Made by a program: the position numbers and the translations under genes. Shown here one piece after another: positions 49,542-57,250 of a stretch of DNA of 64,000 nt (position 1 is its first letter; every line of letters starts with the position of its first letter). Under the pieces are notes generated by a model. It was not told the origin of the DNA. It saw only the letters and a list, made by a program, of their open reading frames with translations, and ran no database searches. Source of the DNA: W0P28-013 sp963659365 (GTDB lineage: Bacteria > Bacteroidota > Bacteroidia > Bacteroidales > Paludibacteraceae); the NCBI GenBank assembly GCA_963659365.1, contig CAVKTI010000003.1, positions 26,568-90,567 of the forward strand. The letters run 5' to 3'.

Positions 49542-51866
49542 CTACATACTCAGCACGCAGACGATTTTTTGGCGGATTTTGGCACCGTCGGGGTGCACGG
49601 CTTCGACAAAAATGACATACACACCCACGCCGCAGAGCGCATCGCTGTCGTTGCGGCCGTTCCAATAGATAGTGCCTTCGGTGCCTGTGAGTTCGCCGCC
49701 GAGCAGCCGCCGCATACGCGTGCCAGTGGGGTTGTAGATGGTGATGGTGGCTGTGAAACCGTCGTGCGGCAGGCGGTAGTTGATGGGCAGCAGGTCGCGG
49801 AAGCCGTCGTTGTCGGGCGTGAAAGTTTCGTATTCTAACCAAAAATTCTGCTTCTCTTCGTCGTTTTCCGACTCCAAATACTGCGAATTTTGTCGCGCTG
49901 GCGTGGCGTAACCCACCTCAAACGAGGCCGATTGCCAGTTGTCGGCTTGCTGCGTGGGCGCATGCGGATTCACACGCTCGAGCGACACGCCCTCGGGATC
50001 GCTCACAAATGCGTGGTGCATTTTGGCGGTGTAACTCATCTCGTCTATCACCGTGCCGTCGTTCAACACAATGATGATATTGCCCTCGTCGTCGTTCAAT
50101 GATGGCAGTTTCACCGTAGCAAAATAGCCGTCGTCGGGGCAATCGTATTGAGCGCACACCTTGTCGCGGTCGCTGGTCAGCACCAGATAGGCGTGCGGCG
50201 CAACAAGGCGCGGTTCGTTGCAGATGGCGGTGCGGCTATCGAGTTCGCCATTGCGGCGGCGCGTTACAAGCAGTTGCCCAAGGTCGAGTGTCTTGTCCGA
50301 AATGTTCCACAACTCCACAAAATCGACACCATCGTCTTTCGGGTTGAACAGAATTTCGTTCAGCACAATGTCGCCCACTTCGGGTGTTACTGGCAGCGCA
50401 ATTTCGCGCTCCACAGTGCCGAGCGGCAGACTATCGACACAAAAGAGATTTTCGACGACAAAATTTTCTAATTTGTTGGTAGTCAGTTTGTTATATAATT
50501 TCAACTGCGCAACATTGGCATGCGGTTGCGCTATTATTATGGTGTCGATGCCGAGCGACAGACGGTAGTTGCTTTTGTCGGCCAGTGCGGCCTCGTCCAT
50601 CGTTTTCGAGAAACAGAGCGTAACGGTGTCGCTTGTGGCTGCGATGTATTCGAGTCGCGGCGCACGTTCGTCGGGCAGTTCGGCCGCCACAGAGTTGGGC
50701 TGTCCGGGCGTGCCACCGCTGGCATCTTCCGATGGCTTCCAATTTTCGGCGTGATTGTCGAGATAATCGCCGTCGATGCGCTCGAGCGACCAGCCGCCGT
50801 CCTTTTTGAATGCCGCATTGCCGTACCATTTATCGGTGAAATCGACCCACGCAACGAGGTTTTTTTGCGCATCGAAAAGTTGCACCACTGCGCCCGAGTT
50901 TGGAATCAGTTGCCACGGCGCAGCGACCACAGTTCGACCGTAGGGCTTAAATTCCGCCGTCGCATTTTCGGCACAGAGAATGGCGTAACTGCGCGGTTGC
51001 AGCGTGCCTTCGGCGATTGTCGCCCATTTGTTGTTGATGGCGAGCGTCCAGCCCGCAAGGTCGATGGCGGTGTCGGTGCGGTTGTATATCTCGAGAAATT
51101 CGTGCAGCGGCAGTTGGTTTTGTGGCTCGGGGTCGGCCATTATTTCGCTGAAAACGATGTCGTATTTGCGCACCGTTTGCTCGGGTTTGATGTAGGGATT
51201 GCCCGCCGCCGAAATGCTGTTGCAGAGATATTTGTTGCGGCCGTTGGTCTTCGAGTAGCAAAACAGCAGCCCAGTGTAGCGCGCATTCAGGTTGGTGCGG
51301 TCGCGGCAGTCGCCCTCGAGCGTAAATTCGCTTTCGCCAGCAAGTCGCGAGTAGAGTTGCCATGTGCCAGCCGAGTCGCGCGTCAGTTTCAGGTCGATGC
51401 CTGTGCAGCCAGCGGTTCGCCCATCGCTGCCGTCGATTATTTTTGTGGTTTTCGTGCCATTTTGTCGGTAGAGCGCCACCTCTTTGCTGCTGTTGCCAAT
51501 CCACACGAAATAGCCGTTGAGTGCGCCATCGAGCGTGGTGGTGTCGGCCACCACATAGAAGCGCACGTAGTTGTAGTTGGTCAGTTCCAAATCGGCAAAT
51601 GTGAGCGAAATTTGCCATTCGGCGGCCAAAATTGCCTGCGACGGACGGCTCAAATAGGCGTAATTTCTGCTGCTGCTCGCCACGGTGTCGTTCAGCACAA
51701 GTTGGTTGGTGGTGGCATCTATTCCCTTGATGTAAAACTTGTCGCGCGTGCCTTGCCACGCCGTATCGAGTTCTGTGCCATTGTCGAGAAAATCGTCGTA
51801 GAATTGCGCCGAAACGCCTATCGACGAAAACGCCGCCAAAATCGTCAAAAATTGTTTAAGTGCCAT
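49542..51866 (-). CDS. Secreted lamin-tail-domain protein with T9SS-type C-terminus
   Basis: This 774-residue exported protein has a signal peptide (1-20), an N-terminal laminin-G-like beta domain (about 21-215), a first lamin tail domain (about 230-390; VFSEIMADPEPQNQLPLHEFLEIYN, YAILCAEN, GGWSLERID), a Big5/FN3-like spacer (PRLEYIAATSDTVTLCFSKTMD), a second lamin tail domain (about 500-670; DIVLNEILFNPKDDGVDFVELWN, GVSLERVNP), and a C-terminal region starting FTPDNDGFRDLLPINYRL and ending PDGAKIRQKIVCVLSM, like gliding-type CTDs. Its role at the surface is unknown. The promoter is at 51910-51941. Confidence 0.85.
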   Translation of the reverse strand: MALKQFLTILAAFSSIGVSAQFYDDFLDNGTELDTAWQGTRDKFYIKGIDATTNQLVLNDTVASSSRNYAYLSRPSQAILAAEWQISLTFADLELTNYNYVRFYVVADTTTLDGALNGYFVWIGNSSKEVALYRQNGTKTTKIIDGSDGRTAGCTGIDLKLTRDSAGTWQLYSRLAGESEFTLEGDCRDRTNLNARYTGLLFCYSKTNGRNKYLCNSISAAGNPYIKPEQTVRKYDIVFSEIMADPEPQNQLPLHEFLEIYNRTDTAIDLAGWTLAINNKWATIAEGTLQPRSYAILCAENATAEFKPYGRTVVAAPWQLIPNSGAVVQLFDAQKNLVAWVDFTDKWYGNAAFKKDGGWSLERIDGDYLDNHAENWKPSEDASGGTPGQPNSVAAELPDERAPRLEYIAATSDTVTLCFSKTMDEAALADKSNYRLSLGIDTIIIAQPHANVAQLKLYNKLTTNKLENFVVENLFCVDSLPLGTVEREIALPVTPEVGDIVLNEILFNPKDDGVDFVELWNISDKTLDLGQLLVTRRRNGELDSRTAICNEPRLVAPHAYLVLTSDRDKVCAQYDCPDDGYFATVKLPSLNDDEGNIIIVLNDGTVIDEMSYTAKMHHAFVSDPEGVSLERVNPHAPTQQADNWQSASFEVGYATPARQNSQYLESENDEEKQNFWLEYETFTPDNDGFRDLLPINYRLPHDGFTATITIYNPTGTRMRRLLGGELTGTEGTIYWNGRNDSDALCGVGVYVIFVEAVHPDGAKIRQKIVCVLSM

Positions 51867-51884
51867 ATATTTCTGATAATTTTT

Positions 51885-51951
51885 GTACCTTTGCCTTCCG
51901 AAGTTTCAACAAAATTACGCAAAAAAAATCAGACCTGCAAATCTTTTTTTA
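51885..51951. repeat. 67-base promoter-bearing repeat, copy 1
   Basis: This matches 54536-54603 with three mismatches and one indel, same orientation. It contains minus-strand -33 and -7 boxes for the lamin-tail gene and also a plus-strand TACCTTTG (51886-51893). Confidence 0.85.
51910..51941 (-). promoter_or_regulatory. Promoter of the lamin-tail gene
   Basis: Minus-strand TAATTTTG (51917-51910) and TTTG (51941-51938) with a 20-base spacer; the start codon at 51866 follows after a leader of about 37 bases. Confidence 0.72.
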
Positions 51952-52000
51952 GTAGCAAGAAGCAAGTCGCAAGAAAGGTAACAATGGATAATTGACAATG

Positions 52001-52163
52001 TAGGGACGCACCGAGTGCGTCCGAAATAATCAACCAATCAATAATTGTAGAGCCGCCACAATGTGACGGCTCTACTTTAATGAAAAATGAACAATAATCT
52101 GGCGGCGCTGTTGCGTGCGAACCTGTCCCTTTTGCAAGGGGACGAGCGCAGCGGAGGGGTTGG
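52001..52163. repeat. Repeat block left of the eptA-like gene
   Basis: 52001-52076 matches 54162-54237 with one mismatch in 76 bases; it contains the palindromes GGACGCACCGAGTGCGTCC (52004-52022) and the 29-base GTAGAGCC to GGCTCTAC hairpin (52047-52075). It is followed by a CCCTTTTGCAAGGGG block (52119-52163). No gene lies between 51952 and 52228. The hairpins may terminate transcription of the eptA-like gene. Confidence 0.85.
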
Positions 52164-52228
52164 AATCAAATCAACAAAAAAAACGGCGCATTTCTACCTT
52201 TTCTCAATTTGAAAATTGAATCGTTTCG

Positions 52229-53827
52229 CTATTCCAATAGCCTTGATTCGCCATTGACAAAGATTTTGCGTGGGTGAACTTGGTACGAATCGGAAGATAT
52301 GTCCCATTCCGTGCGTTGGTATTCGGGCGGCAGCACAATATCGGTCATGCCGCAAATGGTGTAGAAGATATTTTCGGCGTGTGTTGGCATTGTTGCGTGT
52401 TTTTTCAACATATCGATTTTCGCGCCATTTTGTTCGCCATACGAGTCGGAATACCAAATGAAAAATGGCACATGGTATTCGTTGGTATCGCAAATGGCAC
52501 CATGCCAGCCTTTGGTGGCTGTAATAGTTTCTCCGTGGTCAGAAACATACCAAAGTGCGCTTTCGCCGCGCTGTTTCAGCGTATCGACCAAATTGTTCAG
52601 CAAATAGTCGGTGTATAATATGGTGTTGTCGTACGCATTGATAAGAAGACTGTCGCTCTCTGTCTGTTTGTCGAATTTGTTGTTGGGGTGCCACTTGTCA
52701 AATTCTTTCGGAAAATTATCATAATAGCAATGAGAACCAGTGAGTTGGAACATGATAAATGTCTTGTCGTACAGTCGCGAAACCGAATCGATTTTTTCAA
52801 ACACTTCCGCATCAGACGACACATCGATGGCATAATCCGCACCTTGGTAGAGATATGCGCTCGAAGGTTGAGCAAAAAGTCCCCGTTTGATAACAATGGT
52901 TGTGAAGCCATTTTCCTTGAACGGTTGAACGATGCCCTTTTCCATGTGTAGAATGGGATTGCTGTCGGCTGTCGCACGCGAAATGATGATTGGAACGGAA
53001 ATAGATGTGGCGCACCCGCCTGTGTAGTAGTCTTGAAAGAAAATGATATTGTCTTGCGCACCAATCAATGGTGTTGTGTTGCGTTGGTATCGACCGTTTA
53101 GCGCAAAATTTGCATAGCGCACCGATTCGCCGATAGCCAAAACATAGGTCTCTTTGCCTTCTACACTTTTGGCACGCGTCGAATGAAACTCAAAATCGCT
53201 GCTTTGAGTGCTTCTGTAGAGTTGGCGCACCGTGATTTTTGTAAGATGGACAATGTTCAAAGGCGGCACTTCCAGCGTGCTGTGGAATATCTGCGACTTG
53301 AATATGTACCAACTCGTTATTTTGCTCATATTTTCGTAGGGCATCAGTCCCAATATCATGAGCGATAAGCAGACAGCAAATGTTTTACAGCGCACGGCAA
53401 ATGTGGCGATTGCCGACATGGCGTAGAAAACGCATATTCCTATGAAAAACAAAAATGCAGGAATAAGATACCACAATGCGTCCAAATTGTTTGTTGCAAA
53501 TGCGGTGCTCTCTTCGGGCGTTGTCGTTATCAGAGCCATAAAATGGTCGCGATTCATATAGACTCCAAACGCACAAACCATGACCAGTTCGGTGAGCGTC
53601 AATAGCATGAAAAAAGAGAGCAGACTTATACTTATCGCCTTGTTTCGTATCAACAAAATGCCAGATGTTAGGCACATGCAAACCAATAATGGGCGGATAA
53701 AACTTAACCAAGTTTCGCCGTAACTTGCGACAAAAAATTTGATGCAGACTGGGCTGAAAAAGAAGCAGGTGAGTAATGCTCCGACGATGAAGTATGTGTA
53801 GTTTTTCGAGAATTTTTGTCTTGTCAT
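52229..53827 (-). CDS. Lipid A-type phosphoethanolamine transferase (EptA-like sulfatase fold)
   Basis: This 532-residue inner membrane enzyme probably moves phosphoethanolamine from PE to lipid A or another surface glycan. It has five hydrophobic segments (about 11-160) and a periplasmic sulfatase-fold domain with the metal/nucleophile set: GES (Glu234), nucleophile Thr274 in YTGGCATSISVP, QLTGSHCYYDNFP, and VSDHGE. ATG 53827 is chosen; the longer TTG start at 53857 adds residues before the first helix with no ribosome site. The gene is AT-richer than its neighbours and is enclosed by direct repeats. A structured leader with a terminator lies 56 bases upstream. Such enzymes confer polymyxin resistance in other phyla; that effect is not shown here. 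Confidence 0.9.
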   Translation of the reverse strand: MTRQKFSKNYTYFIVGALLTCFFFSPVCIKFFVASYGETWLSFIRPLLVCMCLTSGILLIRNKAISISLLSFFMLLTLTELVMVCAFGVYMNRDHFMALITTTPEESTAFATNNLDALWYLIPAFLFFIGICVFYAMSAIATFAVRCKTFAVCLSLMILGLMPYENMSKITSWYIFKSQIFHSTLEVPPLNIVHLTKITVRQLYRSTQSSDFEFHSTRAKSVEGKETYVLAIGESVRYANFALNGRYQRNTTPLIGAQDNIIFFQDYYTGGCATSISVPIIISRATADSNPILHMEKGIVQPFKENGFTTIVIKRGLFAQPSSAYLYQGADYAIDVSSDAEVFEKIDSVSRLYDKTFIMFQLTGSHCYYDNFPKEFDKWHPNNKFDKQTESDSLLINAYDNTILYTDYLLNNLVDTLKQRGESALWYVSDHGETITATKGWHGAICDTNEYHVPFFIWYSDSYGEQNGAKIDMLKKHATMPTHAENIFYTICGMTDIVLPPEYQRTEWDISSDSYQVHPRKIFVNGESRLLE

Positions 53828-53882
53828 AGATTGATAGATTTTGTGCAATGCTATCAATCTCGACCATATCGGGAATAATCAC

Positions 53883-53911
53883 AAAAAAGATGTGAACCCT
53901 TTTGCGTTCAC
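53883..53911 (-). terminator. Intrinsic terminator ending the leader RNA
   Basis: Minus strand: GTGAAC (53911-53906), 8-base loop, GTTCAC (53897-53892), then ATC and six T (53888-53883). It stands between the leader promoter and the eptA-like start. Confidence 0.7.
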
Positions 53912-54116
53912 GAGAAGTCCGGAATGAAACCCCGCCAAATCTACAAAGAATTCACACTTAAGTGTGAAGCATGCTTGTAGATTTGTGAGTAGCCCAAACG
54001 AACTACCGTGAACACAGACTATTTCCGATAAGAAATTGTTTTCCGGACTTTTTCTTTGAACGCGAAATAATAGCCAATGCTTGTTATTGAAATATGTTTT
54101 TGCTGCCGCTGCAGTG
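53883..54116 (-). ncRNA. Structured leader or small RNA upstream of the eptA-like gene
   Basis: From a promoter at 54129-54122, a transcript of about 235 bases would end at the terminator at 53911-53883. Perfect inverted repeats are seen: AAGTCCGGAA 53915-53924 with TTCCGGACTT 54041-54050 (outer stem), AAATCTACAA 53937-53946 with TTGTAGATTT 53975-53984, and an 18-base palindrome TTCACACTTAAGTGTGAA (53951-53968). A GTAG/CTAC hairpin lies near 53990-54006. The terminator's arm (53906-53912) can alternatively pair with 54007-54013. It could be an attenuating leader of the gene or an independent small RNA. I cannot match it to 6S, tmRNA, SRP or RNase P RNA. Confidence 0.6.
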
Positions 54117-54121
54117 CAGGG

Positions 54122-54129
54122 CAAAGGTA
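54122..54129 (-). promoter_or_regulatory. -7 element of the leader RNA
   Basis: Minus-strand TACCTTTG fits the -7 consensus. No exact -33 TTTG is seen at the normal distance, where repeat words (AAAGTAAAAAG) begin. Confidence 0.5.
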
Positions 54130-54161
54130 CGAATTTTTGTTGAAAGTAAAAAGTGCGAAAG

Positions 54162-54237
54162 TAGGGACGCACCGAGTGCGTCCGAAATAATCAACCAATC
54201 AATAAATGTAGAGCCGCCACAATGTGACGGCTCTACT
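54162..54237. repeat. 76-base repeat right of the eptA-like gene
   Basis: The direct copy of 52001-52076 (one mismatch) with the same two palindromes (54165-54183 and 54208-54236). Together the copies enclose the eptA-like gene and its leader. Confidence 0.88.
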
Positions 54238-54344
54238 GTTTTAATGAACAATAATTTGTTGGTGTCGGTGGGCAGTGCGGTTTTTGCCGTGCAGAAGGCG
54301 TTGGGAACCACTTAATTCTTAATTCAAAATTCTTAATTGGCACT

Positions 54345-54535
54345 AACCCTACCCCTGCTCCGCAGGTACTCCCCTTGAAAAGGGGAGAGGACTGAACCAA
54401 CTTGAACACGAACCCGTCCCCTTTGCAAGGGGACGAGCGAAGCGGAGGGGTTGGAATCACTTCAACAGAAAAGGACGCGCGCCGTGCGTCCCTACTTTTA
54501 ACTTTACAAACTTTATAAACTTTCAAACTAATTTC
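54345..54535. repeat. C-rich block shared with 47541-47657, plus words
   Basis: CCTACCCCTGCTCCGCAGG, CCCCTTGAAAAGGGG, CCCCTTTGCAAGGGG and GAGCGAAGCGGAGGGG in the same order as before der; then a palindrome 54473-54491 and ACTTTATAAACTTTC words. No gene is seen. Confidence 0.8.
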
Positions 54536-54603
54536 GTATCTTTGCCTTCCGAAATTTCAACAAAATTACGCAAAAAAAAATCGGACCTGCAAATCTTTTT
54601 TTA
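54536..54603. repeat. Orphan copy of the lamin-tail gene promoter
   Basis: This 68-base copy of 51885-51951 keeps the minus-strand -7 box (54568-54561) and -33 box (54593-54590), but no gene follows on that strand for 700 bases. A plus-strand TATCTTTG (54537-54544) could read toward asd. Confidence 0.85.
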
Positions 54604-54870
54604 GTGAGTAGTGAGAAGTTAGAAGTGTTTTTTTTGAGAAGATAGAATATAGAGCATAGAACATAGATTTTTTAATTACCCAATTTCTTAATTTCCAATT
54701 ATCTAATCAAATAGGGTGGTGTTTGGCGCAAAATTCATAATTTTAAATTCAAAATTCTTAATTAAACGGAAGGCTTTTCCCCCATTCGGGGGAAACGGGA
54801 AAGGGGGCGACGACCAAGACTAATACTAAGACGCTGACTTTTGCGCAATTTGAAATTTGAAATCTGAAAT
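54604..54870. repeat. Intergenic word repeats before asd
   Basis: GTGAGAAGTTAGAAGTG words, TAGAACATAGA words, AATTCATAATTTTAAATTC, the C-rich palindrome 54771-54808, and TTTGAAATTTGAAATCTG words that run up to the asd start. No clear promoter of the consensus type lies within 300 bases. Confidence 0.65.
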
Positions 54871-54888
54871 CTGAAATCACAATATGAT

Positions 54889-55890
54889 ATGAAAGTAGCA
54901 ATCGTAGGCGCGAGTGGCGCCGTGGGACAGGAATTTTTGCGGGTGCTGGCCGAGCGTCAGTTCCCCATCGACGATTTGGCGCTGTTTGGCTCGTCGCGGA
55001 GCGCAGGCCGTGAATACGAATTTTGCGGCAAGCACTATCGGGTGCAGGAGTTGCGCCACGGCGACGATTTCAAGGGCGTTGGCATCGCTTTTGTGTCGGC
55101 TGGGGCGTCGGTGTCGCGCGAGTTTGCCGCCGACATTACCAAGTTTGGCACGGTGATGATCGACAATTCGAGCGCATTTCGCATGGACGAAAATGTGCCG
55201 CTGGTGGTGCCCGAAGTGAATGCCGCCGATGCCAAAATGTGTCCGCATGGCATCATTGCCAATCCCAACTGCACAACGATACAAATGGTTGTGGCTCTGC
55301 GAGTTATCGAGGAGTTGTCGCACATCAAACGCGTGCATGTGGCCACCTATCAGGCGGCGAGCGGCGCTGGCGCATCGGCCATGGCCGAACTGGAACAACA
55401 GTACCGCGAAATGCTTGATGGTAAGCCAGTTACGGTGAATAAATTTGCCTACCAGTTGGCCTACAATGTGATTCCGCACATCGATTTGTTTACCGACAAT
55501 GGCTACACCAAAGAGGAGATGAAAATGTATAACGAAACGCGCAAAATCATGCATTCCGACATCGAAGTGAGTGCTACTTGCGTGCGTGTGCCAGCCCTTC
55601 GTGCCCACAGCGAAAGCATTTGGGTCGAAACCGAAGAACCGCTGAAACTCGACGATGTGCGCGAGGCATTTTCGGCTGCCGATGGCATTGTTTTGCAGGA
55701 CAATCCCGACCAGCGCGACTACCCGATGCCGCTCTTTGTGTCGGGCAAAGATGCCGTGTATGTCGGCCGATTGCGCAAGGATTTGGCAAACCCGAACGGA
55801 CTGGCTTTCTGGTGCGTGGGCGACCAAATACGCAAAGGCGCAGCACTGAATGCAGTGCAGATTGCCGAGTCGCTTATTCGTGATAAATAA
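54889..55890 (+). CDS. asd: Aspartate-semialdehyde dehydrogenase
   Basis: Asd reduces aspartyl phosphate to the semialdehyde for lysine/DAP, threonine and methionine synthesis. The 333-residue protein has the NADP loop MKVAIVGASGAVGQE, the SAGASVS stretch, the active-site Cys in IIANPNCTTIQM (about Cys130), the QAASGAGASAM block, and RVPALRAHSE with the catalytic His. It heads a plus-strand run of four genes and is the only clear housekeeping member. Confidence 0.96.
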   Translation: MKVAIVGASGAVGQEFLRVLAERQFPIDDLALFGSSRSAGREYEFCGKHYRVQELRHGDDFKGVGIAFVSAGASVSREFAADITKFGTVMIDNSSAFRMDENVPLVVPEVNAADAKMCPHGIIANPNCTTIQMVVALRVIEELSHIKRVHVATYQAASGAGASAMAELEQQYREMLDGKPVTVNKFAYQLAYNVIPHIDLFTDNGYTKEEMKMYNETRKIMHSDIEVSATCVRVPALRAHSESIWVETEEPLKLDDVREAFSAADGIVLQDNPDQRDYPMPLFVSGKDAVYVGRLRKDLANPNGLAFWCVGDQIRKGAALNAVQIAESLIRDK

Positions 55891-55906
55891 ATGTAATGCG
55901 CTGTTT

Positions 55907-56284
55907 ATGAAGAGATTAGCAATTTTTTCGACCGCCCTTTGCCTGCTTGTGGCTTGCTCGGTTTCGGGATTCGAATCGCTCGACAACGATGCATTCGAAC
56001 GCCTGATTGCGACCGATGGCGTGCAACTTGTCGATGTGCGTACTGCCGACGAATTCGCCACCAAACCGCACATTGCTGGTGCGATGAATATCGATGTGAA
56101 AGCCGCCGATTTTGCCGAACAAGCGCAAGCATTGCTCGACAAAGAGAAAAGGGTGGCGGTCTATTGCCAGCGCGGTCGCCGCAGCAAAATGGCAGCGGCA
56201 CAACTGACCGAACTCGGCTACGAGGTTTACGAGTTGAACACAGGCATCGAAAATTGGAAAAAAGCCGAAAAACCAGTAGAATAG
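55907..56284 (+). CDS. Rhodanese-like lipoprotein
   Basis: This 125-residue exported protein has an SPII-type signal (MKRLAIFSTALCLLVAC, Cys17) and a single rhodanese domain with LVDVRTADEF and the active-site loop CQRGRRS. The Cys should carry persulfide or take part in sulfur transfer at the envelope. ATG 55907 is chosen because it places the lipoprotein signal at the N-terminus; the frame is open further upstream inside asd. It lies 16 bases after asd and 3 bases before the next gene. Confidence 0.88.
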   Translation: MKRLAIFSTALCLLVACSVSGFESLDNDAFERLIATDGVQLVDVRTADEFATKPHIAGAMNIDVKAADFAEQAQALLDKEKRVAVYCQRGRRSKMAAAQLTELGYEVYELNTGIENWKKAEKPVE

Positions 56285-56287
56285 ACG

Positions 56288-57112
56288 ATGAAACGCACCG
56301 CCACAGCACTGATTTTTGCACTTTTGACCTATTGCGCATGGGGTCAAGACACGCTGCGCTTGCATACGGTCGAAAATGTGCTGACGGTGAGCCTTGGCGC
56401 GACTTTCGTTACCGACGAATATCTGTCGGTGTTGCCCTATTCGGGCGTCAGTTTTGGGCTCGACAACGAGTGGTGGCAGACTTTTCGCCGCCACAGCGCA
56501 TGGACGCATGTGGGCGAGGTGCGCTTGACGGGCGGCACGCTCGGTAATGCGCGCGGTAGCAATACGATGGTCGGTTTTGGCGTGCGTGGCGGCTGGGGCG
56601 CGCACTACAACTATACGCCTGTCGCCAATCTCACCATTTTGGCGGGCGCGCTGGCCGATGTCGATTATTATGGCCGCGTGCTGGTCAAATCGGTCAATAA
56701 ACCCTACTCGATGGATTTGGCGATGGCACTGAATTTGTCGGCTGGCGTGTCGTACATATTCAACGCCAAACGCAGCGCATACCGCCTGCGCTATATGGCG
56801 CGCACGCCGTTTTTGGGCTGTATGTTCGCCCCCGAAATGGGGCAGTCGTACTACGAGTTGGCATCGTCGCTCGATGGCACAGCGCACTTTGCGTCGTTCC
56901 ACAACCGCCTGTCGCTGTTGCACGAACTCACGCTCGATATGCGCTTCCGCCGCAGCACTTGGCGCATTGGCGTGGCACACGATTTCCTGCGCGTGTCGGT
57001 CAATCACCTCACTTTCAGCCGCGAACAGGTGCGCTTCGTCATCGGTACGGTGTTCGACAAGTGTGTGTTCGGTGGCAAACGCCGCCCCGAACCGATCGAT
57101 TCGGTTTGGTAG
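56288..57112 (+). CDS. DUF3316-like outer membrane-associated protein
   Basis: This 274-residue exported protein has a signal peptide (1-19, ending CAWG). The rest alternates short amphipathic strands (VGEVRLTGGTLG, MVGFGVRGGWGAHYNY, MDLAMALNLSAGVSYIF, YRLRYMARTPFLGCMFAPEMGQSYYEL) as in small outer-membrane barrels. This layout fits DUF3316, common in Bacteroidales and without known function. The C-terminus (FVIGTVFDKCVFGGKRRPEPIDSVW) is polar. Confidence 0.75.
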   Translation: MKRTATALIFALLTYCAWGQDTLRLHTVENVLTVSLGATFVTDEYLSVLPYSGVSFGLDNEWWQTFRRHSAWTHVGEVRLTGGTLGNARGSNTMVGFGVRGGWGAHYNYTPVANLTILAGALADVDYYGRVLVKSVNKPYSMDLAMALNLSAGVSYIFNAKRSAYRLRYMARTPFLGCMFAPEMGQSYYELASSLDGTAHFASFHNRLSLLHELTLDMRFRRSTWRIGVAHDFLRVSVNHLTFSREQVRFVIGTVFDKCVFGGKRRPEPIDSVW

Positions 57113-57144
57113 TTGCGAAGACGGTACTTGTTGTTAAAAAATAA

Positions 57145-57236
57145 ATGTCATTCGCAAAAAGGTGTGATTTGACGCAGTTCTGATAAATGTGCGAATAGCG
57201 TACTTTTCGATGTAAAATATATGCCATTCGCAAAAA
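57145..57236 (+). repeat. Short direct repeat before the Big2 lipoprotein
   Basis: ATGTCATTCGCAAAAA (57145-57160) and ATGCCATTCGCAAAAA (57221-57236) are 76 bases apart. A -7-like TACTTTTC (57201-57208) lies between them. Each copy opens a short frame starting M-x-F-A-K; the first stops after 12 codons, the second runs into the lipoprotein frame. Confidence 0.6.
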
Positions 57237-57250
57237 AAATAGAGAGCAAT

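Noticed and set aside
53883..54116. Assignment of the leader RNA as 6S, tmRNA or RNase P RNA
   Set aside because: AAGTCCGG resembles a piece of RNase P RNA and the long hairpin recalls 6S, but the other conserved parts are absent or cannot be placed, so no family name is given.
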